Below the pieces are notes generated by a model that saw only the letters and a program-made list of their open reading frames with translations, had not been told where the DNA came from and did no database searches. A stretch of 20,687 bases of DNA from Chloroflexota bacterium (GTDB lineage: Bacteria > Chloroflexota > Anaerolineae > Caldilineales > Caldilineaceae), in assembly GCA_003577005.1 (NCBI GenBank), contig QEUW01000089.1, positions 1 to 20,687 on the forward strand, given 5' to 3'. Shown piece after piece: positions 15,349 through 20,687 of the stretch (the stretch's first letter is position 1; each line of letters starts with the position of its first letter). The position numbers were made by a program, and so were the translations under genes.

Positions 15349-18222
15349 ATGGAAGATCTTGTTCACTGGGAAGAACGCGATCATCGCTATATCATCGGGA
15401 TCGATTTGGGCACCACCAATTCGGCGGTCGCCTTTGTGGATTTGGCTGACGGTGGTGCCGGTGCGCCGCCTCCGCCCATCCAAACGTTTGCAATCCCACA
15501 ACTCGTTGCACCGGGAGAGGTAGGACAGCGTCCGGTGTTGCCCTCCTTTCTCTACCTGCCAGGCGCCTACGAATTACCGCCAGGCAGTACAGGGTTGCCC
15601 TGGGCGCCAGAACGAGCGTATCTTGTCGGCGAATTTGCGCGCGAACAAGGAGCACGGGTGCCGGGGCGTCTGGTCGCTTCGGCTAAATCATGGCTTGGTC
15701 ACCCGGGCGTGGACAGGACCGCGCCTATTTTGCCCTGGGGCGCCAACGATGAGGTGACCAAAGTCTCACCGGTCGAGGCCAGCAAACGCTACTTGCAGCA
15801 TCTCCGCGAGGCGTGGAACGCCCAGATGGCTGGGGACCGGGACGAAGCCCGGCTTGAAAATCAGTTGGTCATCCTCACCGTACCTGCTTCGTTTGATGAG
15901 GTGGCCAGAGAGTTGACCCTGACCGCTGCCCGCCAGGCCGGCATCCCCCGCGCAGTTCTTCTGGAAGAGCCGCTTGCCGCTTTTTATGCCTGGCTCTCGC
16001 ACCACGAAGCTGACTGGCAGGGCCAGATGCAGGATGGGCAATTGGTCCTGGTCTGTGATGTGGGTGGTGGGACAACCGATTTTACCATTGTCGGCATCCG
16101 CGCCGGTGGGCAAGGGCTGCGGCTAAACCGCCTAGCTGTGGGCGAACACTTGATGCTGGGTGGCGACAACATGGATCTGGCGCTGGGTCGCCACGTCGAA
16201 ATCAAGTTGTTTGGCCAGCCGGGCAAGCTCGACACGCAGCGTTGGCATCAATTGGTCCAACAATGCCGCGGGGCAAAAGAGAAGCTGCTCGATGCACCCG
16301 AAAGCGATGGCGCGGTGGACATCACCGTGGTAGGAACCGGCGCCAAGCTCATTGCCGGGACGCTCAAGAGCAGCCTGGCACAGGCAGAAGTGCAACAGCT
16401 GATTCTCGATGGATTTTTGCCCGAAGTGCCACTAACTGGGACCCTCGAGACCCGGCGACGCACAGGTTTGGCGGAGCTAGGGCTCCCCTACGTGCAAGAC
16501 CCGGCCATTACCCGCCACCTGGCGGCATTCTGGCGGCGCTTTGAAGCGCTGCTCCAGGAAGAGACAGGACGGCCGGTTGTCTACCCGGATTTGCTGCTTT
16601 TTAATGGCGGGGCACTGGCTCCTGGCTTGGTGCGTCACCGGCTGCGGGCGATGGTGCAAGAGTGGTTTCAGCCCATCACGGACGAGAGGTGGGCGCCTGT
16701 CGAACTGCCCAACCCTCGCCCTGACCTGGCCGTGGCGGTAGGAGCGGCCTATTATGGCTTGGTCCGTTTAGGAGAGGGGGTGCGGATCGGCAGCGGTAGC
16801 CCGCGCGCCTACTATGTCGGTGTCGAGGCGGCTGAACCGAAGGCAAGCCCAGATGTTCAGCCAGCCGTCTGCCTGGTGCCGCGCGGGGTGGAAGAAGGGT
16901 TTCAAGCCCAACTGGAGGAACCACAATTTGTGGCATTGACGAATCAGCCGGTGGCTTTTCAAATCTATACATCGAGCACCAGGCTCGGCGACCATCTGGG
17001 TGATGTCGTTCAGCTGCCGGTCGAAGAGGTGAGCGTCCTGCCACCGATCCGGACGGTGCTGCGTTATGGTAAGAGAGGCGTGGCCCAACCCTTGCCCGTC
17101 CGCCTGGGCGTTGCGTTGACCGAGGTTGGCACGTTGGCGCTCTGGTGCCAGTCCAAACAGACCGAACATCGCTGGCGGTTGGAGTTTGATATTCGTCAGG
17201 AAATTGCGCCCGTTGCCCCTCCACAAGCCACCGCCACAACCATTGAGCAAGCGTTGGTCGAAGCTGCACAAGCCGAAATCCAACTGACCTTTGCAACGGG
17301 TGCATTGACCACGGACCACCCGGTGGAAGGGCTCCGCAAACGGGTGGAGGCGCTCCTGGAGTTACCCAAAGAAGAGTGGCCGACCCTGTTCATTCGCAAG
17401 CTGGCCGACACCTTTCTGGCCGTGGCCGAAGGCAGAAGACGCTCCGCCGCCCACGAAGCCTATTGGTTGAATCTGCTTGGCTTTTGTCTACGCCCAGGCT
17501 TTGGCGATCCTGCCGATGAGTTACGCATGAAAGAGGTCTGGAAGCTCTACCTGCAAGGGCTGGTCTTTGCTAACAAACCGCAAAGCCGGACAGAGTGGTG
17601 GGTCTTCTGGCGCCGTGTGGCGGGTGGGCTAAAGGCGGGGCACCAGTTGCAGATTTATGACCAGATCCGCCCTGTACTGTCGCCGGCGGCAGCTCAGAAA
17701 AAGGGCGCTAGCAAAGGAGGAACGTTGCGTCTTGGCCCGAGCGAAGAGTTGGAAGTCTGGATGGCGCTGGCAAATTTTGAGTGGCTGCCCGCCACCGTCA
17801 AGGTGGAACTTGGCCGGCTGCTGCTGGAAAAGTTTCGTAAAGCGCCACCGAAGCGGCAGGAACTCTGGGCGCTGAGCCGTTTTGGGTCTCGCACAACAAT
17901 CTACGGCCCGCTGGATCGTTTGATTCCCAACAGCGAGGTAGCGGCCTGGCTGCAAACACTCTTGACCTTACCATTGGAAAAAACAGAGACCGCGGCGCGT
18001 GCGCTGATCCAACTGGCTCGTGCTACTGGCGACCGGGGCCGTGATGTGCCGGCGGAAGTACGCGAAGAGGTGCTGGCGTGGCTGGCGCCGTTGCCCAATG
18101 CGCAGCGCCTGCGTGAATCGCTGTTAGACCCCGAAAGCCAGCGCCAGCGTGAAGAACAAGAGTGGGTTTTTGGCGAGGCGCTGCCCGCAGGTTTGATCTT
18201 ATCAAGAATTGGCCCTGACTGA
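15349..18222 (+). CDS. Long Hsp70-like protein with C-terminal DUF3731-type extension
   Basis: The 957-residue protein has an Hsp70 ATPase domain with DLGTT (19-23), CDVGGGTTD (236-244) and LLFNGGALAPG, then a short beta-rich region as in its upstream paralog. From about 630 to the end it has an alpha-helical extension matching the DUF3731 (DnaK-related protein) family, with markers such as WLNLLGFCLRPGFGDP and RTEWWVFWRRVAGGL. The first 600 residues are clearly paralogous to the gene before it. In sequenced genomes DUF2760, Hsp70 and Hsp70-DUF3731 genes commonly travel together, so this order is typical. The function of the extension is unknown. It may replace the usual substrate-binding lid or bind a fixed client. 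No ribosome site is visible before the ATG. Its 3' end converges on the csx3-like gene with 107 nt between stops and only a weak 6-bp hairpin (18230-18254). Confidence 0.88.
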   Translation: MEDLVHWEERDHRYIIGIDLGTTNSAVAFVDLADGGAGAPPPPIQTFAIPQLVAPGEVGQRPVLPSFLYLPGAYELPPGSTGLPWAPERAYLVGEFAREQGARVPGRLVASAKSWLGHPGVDRTAPILPWGANDEVTKVSPVEASKRYLQHLREAWNAQMAGDRDEARLENQLVILTVPASFDEVARELTLTAARQAGIPRAVLLEEPLAAFYAWLSHHEADWQGQMQDGQLVLVCDVGGGTTDFTIVGIRAGGQGLRLNRLAVGEHLMLGGDNMDLALGRHVEIKLFGQPGKLDTQRWHQLVQQCRGAKEKLLDAPESDGAVDITVVGTGAKLIAGTLKSSLAQAEVQQLILDGFLPEVPLTGTLETRRRTGLAELGLPYVQDPAITRHLAAFWRRFEALLQEETGRPVVYPDLLLFNGGALAPGLVRHRLRAMVQEWFQPITDERWAPVELPNPRPDLAVAVGAAYYGLVRLGEGVRIGSGSPRAYYVGVEAAEPKASPDVQPAVCLVPRGVEEGFQAQLEEPQFVALTNQPVAFQIYTSSTRLGDHLGDVVQLPVEEVSVLPPIRTVLRYGKRGVAQPLPVRLGVALTEVGTLALWCQSKQTEHRWRLEFDIRQEIAPVAPPQATATTIEQALVEAAQAEIQLTFATGALTTDHPVEGLRKRVEALLELPKEEWPTLFIRKLADTFLAVAEGRRRSAAHEAYWLNLLGFCLRPGFGDPADELRMKEVWKLYLQGLVFANKPQSRTEWWVFWRRVAGGLKAGHQLQIYDQIRPVLSPAAAQKKGASKGGTLRLGPSEELEVWMALANFEWLPATVKVELGRLLLEKFRKAPPKRQELWALSRFGSRTTIYGPLDRLIPNSEVAAWLQTLLTLPLEKTETAARALIQLARATGDRGRDVPAEVREEVLAWLAPLPNAQRLRESLLDPESQRQREEQEWVFGEALPAGLILSRIGPD

Positions 18223-18329
18223 GCCGGGTCGCCCTATACATGCTGAGGAGGGCGCCGTATGAAGAGAAATGCTCACCTCCCATTCCCGCACCGTGGCCGC
18301 TGCGGTCTTCGCTTCGCCATCCCCGGCGA

Positions 18330-19487
18330 TCACGAGCCGAAGAACGATGCTTCACGGATGACACTTCCGGTAGGGTAGTTGGCCCGTAGGGATGCGACGA
18401 CGATTGCGCCCTGCAAAGGTGGCTGGTAGATAGCCAGCCAGGGCGCCGCTGAGTACGCACGGACAAACCCGGTGACGAGCCAGTGTGGCAATTTACCATG
18501 AATGATGAACCCATGATTCGCAGAAATTGGCGGTGTAGCGAGTGAAATTGCCTCACTGTAATCAAGATAGGTGTCGAGGATGCGCGCCTGCAACAGGGTA
18601 TGGTAAGCGTGTTCAACAAGCTGGATTTGTACGGGCGAGGGCTCACCAGCTGCCGCGATGGTGAGATGGGCAGGCGTGACCCAGCCCAATCGGGCATCAA
18701 ACTGGTGAAAAGTGGCCGGATGAGCATGGGCCGCCAGCGCCGCATACAGCCAGTTGGGGCCTCGCCCGTAGATGGCTAATGGCTCGCCGGCAGGTAAGTA
18801 GTCCAATACAGCGGGTAATTCAGCGGGTTGCCAGACACTGCCGCTGGCGATGCCCAATGTGCGGGCCAACCGGTCCAGTTCAACCGTCAGCTCGGCTGGG
18901 GCTGCGCGCAGATGTTCTGTGCGTAGTTCCTGCTGGTTTAAGGAAAACAAGGTACGGATATTCCAGGCGAGGAGGTCGATGAGCGCCCCCTGGGCTTGCT
19001 GGTAGCGTTCCAGCCCTGCAATGCGCCCACGCAAAATTGGATATTCTTCGTAGATGACCTCACTCTCTGTCAACGTTGATTGTAGTTCGGCCAACACCGG
19101 CAATTTGTGGCGTTGCGCCAATGCCTGCCACTGGCTCAGCCCTGCTTCATCAGGCGCCAGCAGAATCGCATGGGTGCAGTAATCGAACACAATTTCTTGC
19201 TCCGGCGTTGGCCGCCCCCCCATATCGACCAGCAAGGGCAGGTGGCGCTGTTGCAGAGCCCGGCAGACATTGTCCACGAAGGTGTCGGTAAACTGCCCCT
19301 TGTTGCGTAGCAGGCGCACAGTTTCGGGCGGTGTTTCCTGGCTCCAATCGCCCTCCCCATCGGGACAGGCTCGCAACACATAGTGTTCCACCTGTTGGGT
19401 GCGCAAAATTTGGGTCAAGCTATAGGTCAAGACCGACTTCCCACTGTGCGGCGGGCCGCCGATGGCAATGGCAGGAAATTGGTTCAT
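18330..19487 (-). CDS. csx3: P-loop NTPase fused to two Csx3-like modules (type III CRISPR cOA-associated)
   Basis: The start is at 19487 because AAGGA lies 8-9 nt upstream on this strand and the P-loop strand follows at once; an in-frame codon at 19562 lies within the palindrome. The product has 385 residues. An AAA/kinase-like domain (1-190) has Walker A GGPPHSGKS (10-18), a conserved LRACPDGEGDW block (38-48), a Walker B-like LLVDMGG (85-91) and CTHAILL (104-110), as in NTPase domains fused to Csx3. Two Csx3-like modules follow. Module one has GRGPNWLYAAL (241-251), a His at 254/256 and FDARLG (263-268). Module two has HGKLPHWLV (330-338) and YQPPLQGAIVV (354-364). Csx3 (Crn3) cleaves cyclic tetra-adenylate; module one keeps the expected His/Asp/Arg and module two does not. 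Probable role: cOA ring nuclease or cOA-sensing NTPase. The family assignment is strong but the activity is inferred. Confidence 0.82.
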   Translation of the reverse strand: MNQFPAIAIGGPPHSGKSVLTYSLTQILRTQQVEHYVLRACPDGEGDWSQETPPETVRLLRNKGQFTDTFVDNVCRALQQRHLPLLVDMGGRPTPEQEIVFDYCTHAILLAPDEAGLSQWQALAQRHKLPVLAELQSTLTESEVIYEEYPILRGRIAGLERYQQAQGALIDLLAWNIRTLFSLNQQELRTEHLRAAPAELTVELDRLARTLGIASGSVWQPAELPAVLDYLPAGEPLAIYGRGPNWLYAALAAHAHPATFHQFDARLGWVTPAHLTIAAAGEPSPVQIQLVEHAYHTLLQARILDTYLDYSEAISLATPPISANHGFIIHGKLPHWLVTGFVRAYSAAPWLAIYQPPLQGAIVVASLRANYPTGSVIREASFFGS

Positions 19488-19517
19488 GGTTTTTTTCCTT
19501 GTCTTAAACTCAGTTCT

Positions 19518-19564
19518 GTTTGAGAACGACAGTTTTGCCAGCGCAGAAACTGTCGTTCTCAAAC
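19518..19564. promoter_or_regulatory. Perfect 18-bp inverted repeat, candidate operator or leader hairpin
   Basis: Arms GTTTGAGAACGACAGTTT (19518-19535) and its exact complement (19547-19564) flank 11 nt. It lies 30 nt upstream of the csx3-like ATG and just downstream of its -10 candidate, so it would span the transcription start. An extra GTTCT (19513-19517) makes a further small inverted repeat with AGAAC inside the left arm. It could be an operator for the CARF-HTH regulator or a 5' hairpin in the csx3 message. Confidence 0.65.
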
Positions 19565-19640
19565 AACCACGAGTATAGCTTAAAGAAATTTTAAGGGGTT
19601 TACAAACGATTCATTTTATGGCAGAATAGGCCAATAGAGA

Positions 19641-19724
19641 TAGAAGTGACGCAGTTGGAGTCGTTCTCCAGAGGTGCAACGCACTTTGCAAGTGCATCGC
19701 ACCTGAGCAACTGCGTAACTTCTA
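19641..19724 (-). repeat. Dispersed nested palindrome, copy 2
   Basis: In the minus orientation this copy matches copy 1 at 9258-9297 in 39 of 40 core bases (19668-19707). The outer arms (19641-19657 and 19708-19724; 17 bp, one mismatch) are unrelated in sequence to those of copy 1 yet again self-complementary. A short side hairpin (GGAG-aacga-CTCC) again follows CTGG-side of the core. It lies upstream of both divergent genes. Confidence 0.75.
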
Positions 19725-19750
19725 AGAGATTTGAATTCAACCGACAACAT

Positions 19751-19811
19751 ACCGAACAAGTTTTCGCCGCTGCTGGCTAGAGCGTGTAGCTAGCGCGGCG
19801 CCTGATTCGGT
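19751..19811 (+). promoter_or_regulatory. Structured leader before the CARF-HTH gene
   Basis: Concentric complementary segments occur in order: ACCGAA (19751) with TTCGGT (19806-19811), CGCCGC with GCGGCG, and an inner GCTAG/CTAGC pair. They form an interrupted long stem ending 30 nt before the ATG. It may be an RNA control element or a binding site. There is no match to a riboswitch family I recognise. Confidence 0.35.
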
Positions 19812-19841
19812 AGACAAGAGAAGGTCAAGGCCCAACACCCC

Positions 19842-20687
19842 ATGGCGCCACAAACCCTTCTGGTTGCCACGCTCGGCGGTCAGCCGCAAGTTGTCACCTT
19901 CGCACTCGATGCCCTGCTCGCCCAAAGCGAACCAATCCAGGCAGTCTTTGTAATCTATCCTGCGTTCGGTGGGCCGCGTCTGCAGCGATCATTGGATCGT
20001 CTGCAACAAGCCTTTGCGCACCAATGCTATGCCGGGCGGCCGTGCCCGCTGCACTGTATCCCGTTGCAGCAGGGCGCTACCCCGTTGTCTGCCATTCGCA
20101 ATGCAGCTGAGGCGGAAGCTACCTGGCAAGCGGTTCATCACTTGTTAGCCGCTCTGAAAAAAGAGGGCCACAAACTTCATCTTTGCATTGCCGGTGGCCG
20201 GCGGCTGATCGGCCTGTTGGTCACCTCGGCAGCCATGCTGCTGTGCGACCATCAGGACCGGCTCTGGCATCTCTACACTCCCGATGAGTTGCGTGCCCGC
20301 GCCCATGAGGGCGCCATCATGCACGTTCAGCCGGACGATAGCGTGCAGTTGATTCCCGTGCCGCTGGTGCCGTGGGGCGCCTATTTCCCGGCGCTGCGCG
20401 CCATGGCCCAACCGCCGGCCCAGGCGGTGGCTGAGCAAATGGGGGCATTTAGCGCCTCCAACGAGCGCCAATGCCGGCAAGTCTATGACCGCCTCTCCGA
20501 GCGCCAGCGCGACACCCTCATCGCCTTCGCCCGCGGCCTCACTCCCCAAGATGTGGCGGAGGCGCTGCACGTCAGCCTGAGCACCGTTAACACCCACAAG
20601 ACCGCCATCCTGGCCGAGTGCCGCATTGCCTGGGGGCTGGCCGAGGAGGCCCGGCTCGATTACCGCTTTCTGCGTGAGCACTTCGCC
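19842..20687 (+). CDS. CARF-domain (NE0113-like) protein fused to LuxR-type HTH (3' partial)
   Basis: The frame is open for 282 codons from the ATG at 19842 to the right edge without a stop, so the C-terminus is missing. Purine-rich AAGG sequences lie 11-18 nt upstream. Residues 1-180 match the CARF-type CRISPR-associated NE0113 family: the first strand and loop LLVATLGGQPQVVTFALDAL, then the ligand-loop block LHLCIAGGRRLIGLLVTSAA (112-131) and DRLWHLYTP (139-147). A linker leads to a LuxR/GerE-type helix-turn-helix (about 217-262): LSERQRDTLIAFARGLTPQD, then VAEALHVSLSTVNTHKTAIL. CARF domains bind cyclic oligoadenylate made by type III CRISPR complexes. Here binding would control DNA recognition rather than a nuclease, unless the CARF domain itself degrades the ligand as ring nucleases do. 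It is divergent from the csx3-like gene. Confidence 0.83.
   Translation, partial: MAPQTLLVATLGGQPQVVTFALDALLAQSEPIQAVFVIYPAFGGPRLQRSLDRLQQAFAHQCYAGRPCPLHCIPLQQGATPLSAIRNAAEAEATWQAVHHLLAALKKEGHKLHLCIAGGRRLIGLLVTSAAMLLCDHQDRLWHLYTPDELRARAHEGAIMHVQPDDSVQLIPVPLVPWGAYFPALRAMAQPPAQAVAEQMGAFSASNERQCRQVYDRLSERQRDTLIAFARGLTPQDVAEALHVSLSTVNTHKTAILAECRIAWGLAEEARLDYRFLREHFA

Larger units (their letters stand above)
19488..19841. promoter_or_regulatory. Divergent control region between the csx3-like and CARF-HTH genes
   Basis: This 354-nt non-coding gap separates two divergently transcribed genes. From left to right it holds the 18-bp inverted repeat, a minus-strand -10 candidate TATACT (19572-19577) for the csx3-like gene, and a plus-strand candidate TTTACA (19599-19604) with CAGAAT (19622-19627), 17 nt apart. 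Beyond these lie nested palindrome copy 2, a palindrome TTGAATTCAA (19731-19740) and the structured leader. GTCGTTCTC occurs both in the inverted repeat and at 19660-19668, a candidate shared binding half-site. Confidence 0.5.

Noticed and set aside
13471..18222. Canonical DnaK chaperone operon
   Set aside because: Neither Hsp70 has a normal substrate-binding domain and lid, and no grpE or dnaJ is present. The DUF2760 and DUF3731-type features point to the specialised family.
18223..18329. Small gene or strong bidirectional terminator between the convergent genes
   Set aside because: Only a weak 6-bp stem (18230-18235/18249-18254) with a 13-nt loop is visible, and no frame is open with a plausible start.
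19488..19841. CRISPR array in the divergent region
   Set aside because: There are inverted repeats but no direct repeats at regular spacing with unique spacers. The 18-nt arm occurs once in each orientation only.

Overview
The window looks like GC-rich chromosomal DNA from a bacterium with a complex respiratory chain, most plausibly a Chloroflexota (Anaerolineae/Caldilinea-like) lineage. That placement rests on gene content, codon use and repeat-filled intergenic regions. No rRNA or marker gene is present, so it is tentative. No tRNA, rRNA, CRISPR array, transposase or phage gene was seen.

Positions 1-9219 (all +) form a redox gene cluster. It begins inside a large exported tetra-heme protein made of a cytochrome P460-like domain and three cytochrome c domains joined by Pro/Glu/Ala/Thr-rich linkers. 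Next come a Tat-exported flavin amine-oxidase-like protein, a Tat lipoprotein of the gluconate 2-dehydrogenase subunit 3 family, and its GMC-type flavoprotein large subunit. The cluster ends with a NOX/ferric-reductase-like membrane protein and a membrane-anchored tri-heme cytochrome c. Together these suggest oxidation of a sugar acid, alcohol or amine outside the cytoplasm, with electrons passed to c-type hemes. The substrates cannot be read from the sequence.

Positions 9220-12438 hold a D-2-hydroxyacid dehydrogenase and a full-length ABC exporter, each with its own promoter candidate. Positions 12716-18222 hold a membrane-anchored DUF2760 protein followed by two divergent Hsp70-like proteins, the second with a long C-terminal extension (DUF3731 type). 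This looks like one chaperone-like operon, convergent with the next gene.

Positions 18330-20687 hold the most unusual content: a divergent pair related to type III CRISPR cyclic-oligoadenylate (cOA) signalling. On the minus strand is a P-loop NTPase fused to two Csx3-like modules, of which only the first keeps the His/Asp/Arg residues expected for ring-nuclease activity. On the plus strand, running off the right edge, is a CARF-type (NE0113-like) sensor fused to a LuxR-type helix-turn-helix. The 354-nt region between them carries a perfect 18-bp inverted repeat beside the csx3-like start, a nested palindrome and a structured leader.

Several intergenic gaps carry long inverted repeats. One is a 40-nt core found twice, 10.4 kb apart and in opposite orientation (39/40 identical). 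Each copy sits inside a different, self-complementary outer stem, which suggests a dispersed structured element. Others are degenerate 7-8-nt phased repeats that fold back on themselves.
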